This document shows positions 33,986 through 42,788 of a stretch of DNA of 64,000 nucleotides, piece by piece. A program made the position numbers and the translations under genes. Positions within the stretch are counted from its first letter, which is position 1. Every line of letters begins with the position of its first letter. This DNA comes from Anaerosomatales bacterium. Its GTDB lineage: Bacteria > Actinomycetota > Coriobacteriia > Anaerosomatales > SLCP01. Below the pieces are notes generated by a model. The model was not told where the DNA came from, made no database searches, and was given only the letters and a program-made list of their open reading frames with translations. The stretch is taken from NCBI GenBank assembly GCA_029210645.1, contig JARGFT010000003.1:109045-173044 (forward strand). Direction: 5' to 3'.

Positions 33986-35827
33986 CTACCCCCCGTCTTC
34001 GGGAGGCGGTGCCTTTCCGACCAGGATCTTCACCGTGGAGTTTCGCGCGACTTTCTGTCCCGGGAGCGGGTCCTGGGTGAGCACTACGTCGTCCTCGGGG
34101 CTCACCTGGTAACTCACGTCCACGTCCAGACCCGCGTCGCGCAGGTCGCGCCGCGCCTGGGCCTCGCTCAACTCGATGACGTCGGGCACGGTGACCTCAT
34201 CGCGTCCCTTGGAGATGCGGATGGTCACTGTCGAGCCGGAGTCGATGGACACGCCGCTCTCGGGGCTCTGGCTGATCACGCGGCCCGCGGCCACGCTGTC
34301 GTGGAACTCCTCGGTCGGGTTGACCCGGAAGCCGACGCCCTCAAGCTCGGCGGTCGCGGCGTCCTTGGTCTTGCCTCCGACGTCGGGCACACGTACCAGT
34401 TGGGTGCCACGGCTGATCACGATGGTCACGGTGCTCTCCGGAGCCGCCGTCTCACCGGCCTCGGGCGACTGCCTGAACACCTGGCCGTCGGGGACGTCGC
34501 TGTTGTACTCGCGCTCGATATTGACCTCGAAATCGAGGTCGCGGAGGATCCGCATCGCGTCGGACTCGGTCCTCTCGACGACGTCGGGGACCTCCACGAG
34601 GTCGGGGCCGCCGCTGATGACGAGCGTGATCTCGGAGCCCTCCGGCGCCTCCTCCTCGCCCTCGGGCGACTGCTCGATGATGAGGCCTTCCTCGTGCTCG
34701 TCGCTCGCACGCGTGGTGGTGGGACCGACGGCGAGCTGCGCCGCCTGGATCTCCTCAGCTGCTTCCTCGAGCGTCAGGCCGATGACATCGGGCACGACGA
34801 CCATCTCGGTGCGCTCGAAGGCGCCGAGCGCCCAGGCGATGCCGAGCCCCGCGGTGAGGACCAGCACGACGGCGACGATCCAGGGCCAGGGGTTACGCCG
34901 CTGCGGGACGGGACGCACGCGGGGCGCGCCTGCCGCCGCTCCCCCCACGGCGGGCATGACCGATGTCTCGTCCATGCCGCCCGCAGCGACGGCAGCAGGC
35001 GCCTGCACCAAGCCGCCCGCCACCACTCGCTTGAGGTCCGTGCGCATCTCGTCGGCCGACGAGTACCGTGCCGAGGGGTCCTTTTGGAGCGCCCGCATGA
35101 TGACCGCTTCGAGCGCCTCGGGGATCTCGGGGTTGATGCGGCGTGGCGGGACCGGCTCCTCGTTGACCTGCTTGAGCGCGACCGCGACCGGCGTGTCCGC
35201 GTCGAAGGGCAGACGGCCGGTCGTCAGCTCGTAGAGCACGATACCGAGCGAGTACAGGTCGCTCGACGGGCCCAGCGCGCGACCCTGCGCCTGCTCGGGG
35301 CTCACGTAGTGCGCCGTGCCGAGGACCGAACCGGTCTGCGTCATCGTGGTATTACCCGCCCGGGCGATGCCGAAGTCCATGACCTTCACGGTGCCGTCGG
35401 GGGCAAGCACGATGTTGTGGGGCTTGATGTCACGGTGGATGATGTCGTAGCCGTGCGCGACGGCGAGCGCTGCGCACACCTGGGAGGCCCACTCGGCGGC
35501 CTTCATCGGATCGAGCGCGCCGCGCTGTGAAACGAGCGCCTTGAGGTCCGTGCCGTGCACGTACTCCATGACGATGAAGTAGGTCTCGTTGTCGCGGCCC
35601 CAGTCGTAGATGTTGACGATGCCGGGGTGCGAGAGGTTGGCAGCGGCCTGAGCCTCCTGCCGGAAGCGAGCAACGAAGCCGGGGTCGGAAGCGTAGCGCG
35701 GGTGGAGCACCTTGACCGCGACGGTCCGGCCGAGGACCTCGTCGACGGCCTTGTAGACCTCCGCCATGCCTCCGGAGCCGACCTTCTCGGTGACCCGGTA
35801 TCTGCGTCCGAACACCAGCTCTTCCAC
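33986..35827 (-). CDS. PASTA-domain Ser/Thr protein kinase (PknB-like)
   Basis: 613 residues from GTG 35827, preceded by GGGAG. The cytoplasmic kinase domain (~10-275) has GSGGMAEVYKAVD, catalytic Lys K39, HRDIKPHN and DFGIARAG, then APE-like SPEQAQG. A Pro/Ala linker leads to one membrane helix (~345-367). Outside are four PASTA repeats, each starting VPDV and ending near SPE or DPLPG. The kinase should sense muropeptides or lipid II and control wall growth and division. Last gene of the six-gene operon; its likely targets are the FHA proteins upstream. Confidence 0.97.
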   Translation of the reverse strand: MEELVFGRRYRVTEKVGSGGMAEVYKAVDEVLGRTVAVKVLHPRYASDPGFVARFRQEAQAAANLSHPGIVNIYDWGRDNETYFIVMEYVHGTDLKALVSQRGALDPMKAAEWASQVCAALAVAHGYDIIHRDIKPHNIVLAPDGTVKVMDFGIARAGNTTMTQTGSVLGTAHYVSPEQAQGRALGPSSDLYSLGIVLYELTTGRLPFDADTPVAVALKQVNEEPVPPRRINPEIPEALEAVIMRALQKDPSARYSSADEMRTDLKRVVAGGLVQAPAAVAAGGMDETSVMPAVGGAAAGAPRVRPVPQRRNPWPWIVAVVLVLTAGLGIAWALGAFERTEMVVVPDVIGLTLEEAAEEIQAAQLAVGPTTTRASDEHEEGLIIEQSPEGEEEAPEGSEITLVISGGPDLVEVPDVVERTESDAMRILRDLDFEVNIEREYNSDVPDGQVFRQSPEAGETAAPESTVTIVISRGTQLVRVPDVGGKTKDAATAELEGVGFRVNPTEEFHDSVAAGRVISQSPESGVSIDSGSTVTIRISKGRDEVTVPDVIELSEAQARRDLRDAGLDVDVSYQVSPEDDVVLTQDPLPGQKVARNSTVKILVGKAPPPEDGG

Positions 35828-35893
35828 GTGAACTCCCGTGTCTCTCGACGCGGACCCGCGAAGGGGCCCGACCATCCGGACTATTCTACCGTA

Positions 35894-38629
35894 TCAGCGC
35901 GCGAGAGCCGCCTCCAGCACGCCCCTCGCGGCAGGTGCGGCCATGCTTCCGCCCGTGCCTGCGTTCTCGAGGACGACCGCCACCGCGACTGTTGGATTCT
36001 CTGCGGGGGCGAAGGCGATAAACCACGCGTGGGACTCGGCTTCCTTCCCGGTCTCGGCGGTGCCCGTCTTTCCGGCAACCGCCACGCCCGGTATCCGTGC
36101 GCGCGTGCCGGTCCCGGAGTTCACGGTGTCGACCATGATCGCCGTGACCTGCGAGGCGGTGGCGGCGTCGGTCGCGGCTGTCCAGCGCCGTGGCTCCGTG
36201 GACGTGATGATCCTGCCCGCCTGGTCGGTGATGCGCTGGACGACGTGGGGGCGCATCACGACCCCTTCGTTGGCGAGGCCCGCCGAGACGAGCGCCATCT
36301 GCAGCGCGGTCGTCTGCGGCCCGGGAGGGCTGTCATGCTCGCCGACGGGTTGTCCCACGCCCGCCCAAGCGGTCTCCCAGGTGGTCATCTCTCCGGGAAC
36401 CGGCATGAGCGACGCGCGGGCCGGGGTCTCGATCGGGGGCATCTTGTTGAACCCGAACCGTTCGCTCTGCGAGACGAGTTCCTGCGCTCCGATGTCCACC
36501 GCCATCTGGGCGAAGACGGTGTTGACCGAGCGCATGGTCGCCGAGCGAACGTCGATGACCCCGTAGCTGCCCCCGCCGTAGTTAGTGACCGGAGCACCGC
36601 CGATCTCCAGGCGGCCGGGACCGGTGTAGGTGGTCTCCTCGCTCGCAACACCCGAGCCCAGCGCACCGGTGAGGGTGACGATCTTGAACGTCGAGCCCGG
36701 CGGGTAGAGGCTCTGGGCGGCCCGGTCGTAGAGCGGCGCCGAGCCGTCAGCCACCAGGGCGTCCCACGAGTCGTCGACTGCGCCCGGATCGTAGGAGGGA
36801 GAGGAGGCCATCGCGAGCACCGCCCCGGTTCCGGGGTCGACAGCTACGACCGCTCCCCGGTATCCCGAGAGGGCCTGCTCCGCTGCGCGCTGCACCCGGC
36901 TGTCGAGGGTGAGCCAGACGTCGCTGCCCGGGACGGGAAGTCCCGCTGCTGCCTCGATCGCGTCACGGAACGATCGGAACACCCGCTGCCCGGACAGCGC
37001 GTCGTTCATCGCGGCTTCGATCCCGGCCCGACCGTAGGTAGTGCTGTAGTAGCCGATGGTGTGCGCCGCCAGCGAGCCCTGCGGGTAACGCCGCCGGTAG
37101 ATCTCGCCGTCCGGGGCGGATTCGGCGAGCACGACGCCGTCGGCGGCGACGATCGCGCCGCGTGGCGAGCGGATCTCCTCGGCCAGGCCCCGCGTGTTGG
37201 CGGGGTGGTTGTTGAGCGCACGCGCCTGGATGACCTGGATGGAGGTGAGGTTCGCCACGAGTGCGATCAACATCACGGCGAGCATCGTTGCCGAGCGCGA
37301 GAGACGTGTGGCAAGGGCGACCCTGCCGAGCACCGCCGAGGAGCCGGACAGCGAGACGATCTCGGACTCCCGGCCCGTGGCCGCGTCTCCGGCACGCAGC
37401 AGCAGACCGAGGATCATGAAGTTCGCGAGTATCGACGATCCGCCGTATGACACGAAGGGCAGGGTGATGCCGGTCAACGGGATGAGGCGGGTGACTCCGC
37501 CGATGATGACGAAGGTCTGCAATCCGAGTGCGGCAACCAGGCCCGTCGCCGTGAATGCCGCCATGTCGGAGCGTGCCCGCGCGGCCGTGGCGAGACCGCG
37601 CATGCAGAAGAGCAGGTACGCGATGATGAGAGCCGCCCCGCCGAGCAGCCCGAGCTCCTCGCCGATGGCCGCGAAGATGAAGTCGGTCTCCACGAACGGA
37701 ATCCGTCCCGGCAACCCGCGCGCCACACCCACGCCGGTCACCTGCCCGGCGGCGAGCGCGAAGATCGACTGCACCAGCTGGTAGCCGCGTCCGGCCGAAT
37801 CGGCGAAGGGGTCTATCCAGATCTCCACGCGTGTCTGCACGTGCGAGAAGAGGGAGTAGGCCGCTGCGGTCCCGGCCGAGAAGAGCCCCAGTCCAACGAT
37901 CACGTAGCCGATCCTGCCGGTCGCGACGTAGATCATCACGAGGAAGATGCCGAAGAACAGCAGGCTCGAGCCGAGGTCCTTCTGCGAGACGAGGACGAAG
38001 AGCGAGACCGCCCACATGAAGACGAGCGGCCCGAGATGGCGCAACGCCGGAACGCCCACACCGAGGATCTTGCGCGTCGAGACGGACAGCACCTCGCGGT
38101 TCTCCGCCAGGTACGCGGCGAGGAAGAGCACGATGAGCACCTTGGCGACCTCGCCGGGCTGGAACGACATGCCCGCGAAACGAAGCCAGAGCTGGGCCCC
38201 GTTGATCTCGACACCCACGATAGAGGGCAGGACGAGCAGGGTCAGACCGGCGAGCATGATCGTGTACTTGTAGCGAGCGATCCGTTCGAGCGAGGGCACC
38301 ACGATGAGCGTGCCCACCATCGCGGCGACCCCTACGAAGAGCCACACGACCTGCTGGGCACCGGCAACTGGATCGAGTCGGGTGACGTAGGCGACCCCGA
38401 CACCCGAGAGAAGCGCGGTCAGCGGCAGGAGCACCGGGTCGGCCGCGGGCGCCAGGAAGCGTACGGCGATGTGTGCGGCGAGGAACGACGCGATCAGCCC
38501 GGCTGGAACCGCGAAGTCTCGCCAGGAAAGGGTCTCGGCCGTCCGCGCGTCAACGAGCCCGAAGACGAGCAGCACGGCAGGGGCGGCAGCGAGTAGCAGG
38601 AGCAGCTCTGTCGACCGCCGCGAGCGCAC
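35894..38629 (-). CDS. FtsW/RodA (SEDS) - class B penicillin-binding protein fusion
   Basis: 911 residues from GTG 38629. Residues ~1-430 are a SEDS glycosyltransferase with about ten to twelve helices, the conserved QKDLGSSLLFF and the late GGSSILANFMILGLLLR. A further helix (~450-470) leads to a class B PBP: dimer region RGAIVAADGVVLA, transpeptidase S646-T-F-K649 (YPPGSTFK), SVN (~708) and K854-TG (AGKTGTAE). Both catalytic modules look intact. In most Actinobacteria RodA and PbpA are neighbouring separate genes at this locus; here they are one polypeptide that would polymerise and cross-link peptidoglycan. Confidence 0.96.
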   Translation of the reverse strand: MRSRRSTELLLLLAAAPAVLLVFGLVDARTAETLSWRDFAVPAGLIASFLAAHIAVRFLAPAADPVLLPLTALLSGVGVAYVTRLDPVAGAQQVVWLFVGVAAMVGTLIVVPSLERIARYKYTIMLAGLTLLVLPSIVGVEINGAQLWLRFAGMSFQPGEVAKVLIVLFLAAYLAENREVLSVSTRKILGVGVPALRHLGPLVFMWAVSLFVLVSQKDLGSSLLFFGIFLVMIYVATGRIGYVIVGLGLFSAGTAAAYSLFSHVQTRVEIWIDPFADSAGRGYQLVQSIFALAAGQVTGVGVARGLPGRIPFVETDFIFAAIGEELGLLGGAALIIAYLLFCMRGLATAARARSDMAAFTATGLVAALGLQTFVIIGGVTRLIPLTGITLPFVSYGGSSILANFMILGLLLRAGDAATGRESEIVSLSGSSAVLGRVALATRLSRSATMLAVMLIALVANLTSIQVIQARALNNHPANTRGLAEEIRSPRGAIVAADGVVLAESAPDGEIYRRRYPQGSLAAHTIGYYSTTYGRAGIEAAMNDALSGQRVFRSFRDAIEAAAGLPVPGSDVWLTLDSRVQRAAEQALSGYRGAVVAVDPGTGAVLAMASSPSYDPGAVDDSWDALVADGSAPLYDRAAQSLYPPGSTFKIVTLTGALGSGVASEETTYTGPGRLEIGGAPVTNYGGGSYGVIDVRSATMRSVNTVFAQMAVDIGAQELVSQSERFGFNKMPPIETPARASLMPVPGEMTTWETAWAGVGQPVGEHDSPPGPQTTALQMALVSAGLANEGVVMRPHVVQRITDQAGRIITSTEPRRWTAATDAATASQVTAIMVDTVNSGTGTRARIPGVAVAGKTGTAETGKEAESHAWFIAFAPAENPTVAVAVVLENAGTGGSMAAPAARGVLEAALAR

Positions 38630-38631
38630 GG

Positions 38632-39729
38632 CTACGGGCCCCCGGGTGCGCTGTCCACGTCACCCGAGCGCGCCTCGGCGATCGTCCGGTACTGCTCCAC
38701 GAGCGCCTTGGCGGCATCGAGGTCCTCGACGGGTATCCCCTGGGCGAGGCGTCCCGCGGTGACAGGGTCGAGCAGCCCGACGGTGATCGTGGTCTCCTCG
38801 GCCAGCCAGCGAAGGCTGATTCCCGCGAACTCACCCGGCAGACCACGGTAGACCACGACGACGTCATTCTCGGCGACCAGGTACGCTCGGTCAGCAGCGT
38901 AGCGGTATGTGCCCCACACCGCGATCCCGATCACGGCGGCCACGGCGAGCGCCCAGACGAGGACGGCGAGCCATCCGCGGTGCGATCGTGCCGGCTCGGT
39001 GGAGACACGTTCTCCCACGATGTCGACGACGACGACGGATACGTTGTCGTGTCCGCCCGCCTCGTTGGCCGCGTCGACGAGCTCGCGCACGGCCATCTCC
39101 GGATCGCCGTAATGGCCGAGTAGATCGGCGATCCGGTCGTCGGTGAGCATGCCGGTCAAACCGTCGGAGCAGATCAGCAGCCGGTCTCCCGGCTCGGCGT
39201 CGACCTCGTAGGTGTCCGCGTACATGTTGGGGTCGGTACCCAGCGCACGCGTTATCACGCTGCGGTTGGGGTGCGAGCGCGACTCCTCCTCGGTGAGCGT
39301 GCCCTGGCGGATCATGTCGGCGACCATCGAATGGTCGCCGGTGATGCGCTCCATCGTGTCGCCATGCAGGAGGTACGCCCTGCTGTCGCCGACGTGTGCA
39401 ACGACGATGCGGGTCCCCTCGACGATCGCTGCCGTCAGCGTGGTTCCCATGCCCTCGCGACCACGGCCCTCGCGTGCAGCTTTGATGACGGCACGGTTGG
39501 CTGCGCGCACGGCGCGGCCGAGAGCATTCGCATCGGCGTGAGCGGGGGCGGCGTCGCGCAGGGCGCCGACCGCCATGCCGCTCGCGACTTCACCGGCCTC
39601 GTGCCCGCCGAGCCCGTCCGCGACGGCGAAGAGCGGCTGCTCGAGCAGGACCGAGTCCTCGTTGTGAGCCCGTACGCGGCCGACATCCGTCAGGCCCGCG
39701 TACGTGCGCTTGCCCGGACGTGCCCTCAC
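38632..39729 (-). CDS. PP2C-type Ser/Thr protein phosphatase (PstP-like)
   Basis: 365 residues, GTG start overlapping the FHA gene stop by 4 nt. The catalytic domain (~8-240) shows DVGRVRAHNEDS, FAVADGLGGHEAGEVAS, VAHVGDSRAYLL, RSVITRALG, LLICSDGLTGML and GGHDNVSVVVVD, with the metal Asp residues in place. One membrane helix (~250-272) and a small extracytoplasmic domain follow (~280-365). It reverses phosphorylation by the neighbouring kinases. Confidence 0.96.
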   Translation of the reverse strand: MRARPGKRTYAGLTDVGRVRAHNEDSVLLEQPLFAVADGLGGHEAGEVASGMAVGALRDAAPAHADANALGRAVRAANRAVIKAAREGRGREGMGTTLTAAIVEGTRIVVAHVGDSRAYLLHGDTMERITGDHSMVADMIRQGTLTEEESRSHPNRSVITRALGTDPNMYADTYEVDAEPGDRLLICSDGLTGMLTDDRIADLLGHYGDPEMAVRELVDAANEAGGHDNVSVVVVDIVGERVSTEPARSHRGWLAVLVWALAVAAVIGIAVWGTYRYAADRAYLVAENDVVVVYRGLPGEFAGISLRWLAEETTITVGLLDPVTAGRLAQGIPVEDLDAAKALVEQYRTIAEARSGDVDSAPGGP

Positions 39730-40148
39730 GCGCGCACCACCTTGAGGCGCACCGAGCCCAGGTCGACCATGTCGCCCGACGCGAGCGCAACAGGGCGAAC
39801 GATGACCGAGCCGTTGACGACGGTGCCGTTGGTCGACTCGAGGTCCTCGATGACGGCGGTGCCGTCCGGAGAGGGCGTGACCCGTGCGTGAGTCGAGGAG
39901 ATGAAGTCATCCGCGATGACGATGTCGGCTCCCGGCGAGCGCCCGATTATGATCGGCCCGGTGACCGGCACGCTCACGCCCTTGAGTTCCCTCGGGCCCT
40001 CCACCACAGCGAGAGCGAGTCGTGCTCCGGCTGCAGCAGGCCCGGCGGCGCGGACGTATCCCAGCCCCGCGCGGACGGCCGCGAAGAGGAACAGGTAGAG
40101 GAGTGCGAGAAGGACCAACTTGCCGACGAGCAGGATGATATCGACCAT
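39726..40148 (-). CDS. Membrane-anchored FHA-domain protein (FhaB/FipA-like)
   Basis: 140 residues from ATG 40148, with GAGGGGG upstream. One N-terminal helix (~3-25) and an FHA domain (~60-140) with IIIGRSPGADIVIADDFISSTHARV and EDLESTNGTVVNG, which keeps the phosphothreonine-binding Arg, Ser and Asn. In Mycobacterium the equivalent protein is a PknB substrate in cell division. Starts a few nt after the FhaA stop. Confidence 0.95.
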   Translation of the reverse strand: MVDIILLVGKLVLLALLYLFLFAAVRAGLGYVRAAGPAAAGARLALAVVEGPRELKGVSVPVTGPIIIGRSPGADIVIADDFISSTHARVTPSPDGTAVIEDLESTNGTVVNGSVIVRPVALASGDMVDLGSVRLKVVRA

Positions 40149-40152
40149 GGCG

Positions 40153-40917
40153 CTACCCCCTCGGCTCGTGGAAGTACAGTTCGCTCGCACCCACGGAGAC
40201 CACATCGCCATCGCGCAGGCGCTCGAATGTCACGCGTTCTGAGTTCAGGTACGTCCCGTTGGTGGAGTCGAGGTCCTCGATGGCCCACCCGGCGCCTTCG
40301 CGCACGAAGGCGGCGTGCTCGCGCGAGACGTTTGCGTCGGAGAGTTTGATGTCGCAGGAGGACAGTCGGCCCACGCAGACCCGCTCTCCCGCGAGCGCGA
40401 CGTCGTGTTCGACCCCGCTTACGGTAACCGTGGCGATTCCGTGGATAGGGGCGTTCTTGGGTGACGGTGGCTGCGTCGCGGGTTTGATCGGAGGAGGCGG
40501 CGGTGACGGGGGAGGGTTGTCGGCGAGATGCTCGACGTCCGGCGGACCCTCGGATGCGGGCGTTGCAGCAACGCGGAAGCGCCCCAGCCGGAGATCGTCG
40601 TGAACGGTGAAGGTGATGCTGGGGCGGGCCGACAGCGTGTAGCCGCGCTCGGCGGCGTGACCGACCAGGAAGGTCGCCAGCTCTCCGGCCAGGGTGGAGC
40701 GAAAGCCACCGATGCCCTCCTCGTCAGCGGGGGAGAGCGCGACCGTGTACGCGTGCGGAACGTAGACCTTGCCCACGCCGACCGCACGACGATCGTCCAT
40801 CGCCTTGCCGAGAGCCTTGGCGATCTCGGCAGGCTGGACGGGCGAGCGGAAAGCTCCGGCGAAGACGCCTTCGACGGCTGAGGCGATGCGGTCTTCGAAA
40901 TCGGAGAGGATGCTCAT
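40153..40917 (-). CDS. FhaA-like protein: DUF3662 + FHA domain
   Basis: 254 residues. The N-terminal DUF3662 domain (~1-115) begins SDFEDRIASAVEGVFAGAFRSPVQPAEIAKAL, as in mycobacterial FhaA. A Pro-rich linker (~130-155) precedes an FHA domain (~165-250) with CVGRLSSCDIKLSDANVSREHAAF and DLDSTNGTYLN. In Mycobacterium FhaA binds phosphorylated MviN and tunes lipid II flipping. Cytoplasmic adaptor in the operon. Confidence 0.96.
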   Translation of the reverse strand: MSILSDFEDRIASAVEGVFAGAFRSPVQPAEIAKALGKAMDDRRAVGVGKVYVPHAYTVALSPADEEGIGGFRSTLAGELATFLVGHAAERGYTLSARPSITFTVHDDLRLGRFRVAATPASEGPPDVEHLADNPPPSPPPPPIKPATQPPSPKNAPIHGIATVTVSGVEHDVALAGERVCVGRLSSCDIKLSDANVSREHAAFVREGAGWAIEDLDSTNGTYLNSERVTFERLRDGDVVSVGASELYFHEPRG

Positions 40918-40944
40918 GAGGCCATGTCCCGTCTGCCGGAAGGA

Positions 40945-42669
40945 CTACTCCTCCTCGGGTCTGGTCGGCGGTCCGGCCGCTATGACCAGCACCATCAGTA
41001 TAGAGGAGGCTGCGACGCTCAGAAGCAAGGGCTGGTCGAACCACGTAACCGAGGCGTTGACCTCGAGCGCGACGGCATCGGCCAGCAGGTAGCCACCGAG
41101 AAGGACCAGCGCTCCGAGGGCGGTGCCGAGCAATGCCATAAGGCGCGACGCCGAGCGGCAGAACAGCGACATCGCGGCTGCCGCACCCGACCACCCGAGG
41201 ACCACCATCAGCGGCGCTACCGAGCTTACGAGATCGCGAGCGGCCTGCGACCCGCCGGCGCTTGCCCACGGATCGATAAGAAATGCCACGCTGACATCGG
41301 TGAAGGGAGCGCCGGCACCGGATGCGGCCGACGCGCCCATCGTGAGGACCGCGCCGAGTGCGGAGAGTACGGCCGCGGGCAGGGGAGGGAGCATGAAGCC
41401 TGCGAGCAGCGGGGCGGCAGGCGAGACCCGCGCCACGCCGAGCACAGGGCCGGCGAGAGCAGCCAGCCACGTGGCGCCCCGCCTTCCGAAGAACCACCAC
41501 GCCGCTGCGACAGCGACGAGGAGCAGCGCGGCGGCCAGCAGCATGCCCTCGCGTGCGATCCCTGCAAGCAGCAGTACGGTGGCGACCCCGAGCCCCAGGC
41601 CGGGCGCGAGGAGCGCGGCGAGTGCGAGGAGCGCACTGGCGGCGCCGACCGCGAGGCCGCCGAGCGCGAAGGGCGTGAGTCCTGCCCACGCCATCCAGGC
41701 AGCCGCCAGTGCACCTGCGGCACCGGAGGCGGCCCGGCTCCAGGGGGCCAGGCGGTCCCACAGGCCCACCTGCTCGGACTCGACCTCGTCGCAGAGACCT
41801 TCGCGGCACGCCTCTTCGACGAGGGCTGCCAGCGACCGTCTACCTGCTCTCGGGTCCCCGAGCCCGGCGAGCAGGTGGTTTGCGAGGGAACGGACGCCCG
41901 GGTATCGGTCGGAGACTACGGGGGCGAGCGCGGTCAGCAGAACTTCATCGAGCGCGGCCGGCAACTCGGGCACGAACTCTCGTGGCGCGGGAGGCTCGAC
42001 CACCTCTGCCTTGAAGACCGCACCTTCCCACGTGTCGGCGTAGTAGGGGTTCGCGTCGGTCAGAATCTCGTAGACGAGCACGCCGAACGCCCACACGTCG
42101 GTCCGCTCGTCGAGGTCCTCTCCACGGATCTGTTCGAGCGGCATGTATCCCGGAGTCCCGCCCGCACCGTGTCCATGGCCCGTCGAGCTGGAAAGCGCGG
42201 CGATGCCGAAGTCCGCGACTTTCACCCGGCCATCACGCGTGACGATCACGTTGTCGGGCTTGATGTCGAGGTGCAGGACGCCGTTGTCGTGCGCGAACTC
42301 AAGCGCGTCGGCCACGGCCTCGACTACCGCGGCGGCCTCGTCGAGGGTCAGCGGTCCGTTGGAGGCGCGCAGCAGGTCGGCAAGGGTCGCACCGTCGACG
42401 TGCTCCATGATGATGAACGCCTCGTCGGCGTCGGTATCCCACTCATGAACGGTGACGATGCTGGGATGGTTGAGGAGTGCTGCGGTCCTCGCCTCGGCAA
42501 GGCCGGCAGGGGCCACCGGTCTGCCGGAACGATCGGAAGGGAAGGGGAGGCGCTTGATGGCCACCCGGCGCTGCATCCGCGTGTCGTACGCGAGCACCAC
42601 CGAGCCGTATCCGCCCTCGCCGAGGGTCTCCAGCGGGCGGTATCTGTCCAGGATGAGCGGCTGCTCCAT
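40945..42669 (-). CDS. Ser/Thr protein kinase with polytopic C-terminal membrane domain
   Basis: 574 residues from ATG 42669, with GGGGGAG upstream. The kinase domain (~8-265) has GEGGYGSVVLAYD, VAIKRL, catalytic HLDIKPDN (HLD, not HRD) and DFGIAALSS, and PLEQ where APE is usual. After residue ~320 come roughly ten hydrophobic segments, Ala/Leu-rich, with one larger loop (~450-480). No PASTA repeat or other sensor is present. First gene of the operon, so it is made together with the phosphatase and FHA proteins. Confidence 0.93.
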   Translation of the reverse strand: MEQPLILDRYRPLETLGEGGYGSVVLAYDTRMQRRVAIKRLPFPSDRSGRPVAPAGLAEARTAALLNHPSIVTVHEWDTDADEAFIIMEHVDGATLADLLRASNGPLTLDEAAAVVEAVADALEFAHDNGVLHLDIKPDNVIVTRDGRVKVADFGIAALSSSTGHGHGAGGTPGYMPLEQIRGEDLDERTDVWAFGVLVYEILTDANPYYADTWEGAVFKAEVVEPPAPREFVPELPAALDEVLLTALAPVVSDRYPGVRSLANHLLAGLGDPRAGRRSLAALVEEACREGLCDEVESEQVGLWDRLAPWSRAASGAAGALAAAWMAWAGLTPFALGGLAVGAASALLALAALLAPGLGLGVATVLLLAGIAREGMLLAAALLLVAVAAAWWFFGRRGATWLAALAGPVLGVARVSPAAPLLAGFMLPPLPAAVLSALGAVLTMGASAASGAGAPFTDVSVAFLIDPWASAGGSQAARDLVSSVAPLMVVLGWSGAAAAMSLFCRSASRLMALLGTALGALVLLGGYLLADAVALEVNASVTWFDQPLLLSVAASSILMVLVIAAGPPTRPEEE

Positions 42670-42734
42670 GGTCTCCCCCGACACGTCGTCTCCGGGCTCA
42701 TTGTAGCGTTCGGCGCGGTTCGTGCCCGAATGGA

Positions 42735-42768
42735 GCAGACCCGCCGCGAGGGGGCGCGGCGGGTCTGC
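42735..42768 (-). terminator. Hairpin terminator of the ABC exporter operon
   Basis: A perfect 14-bp stem (42735-42748 with 42755-42768) and a six-nt loop sit 20 nt downstream of the last exporter gene and upstream of the kinase operon. No T-tract is evident. Confidence 0.7.
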
Positions 42769-42788
42769 AGAGGGGGGACGGTGGCAGT

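Noticed and set aside
35555-37450. A 631-residue plus-strand open frame antisense to the kinase and SEDS-PBP genes
   Set aside because: It is a shadow of GC-rich codon bias: no ribosome site, Arg/Gly/His-rich composition, no domain pattern. The minus-strand genes are certain.
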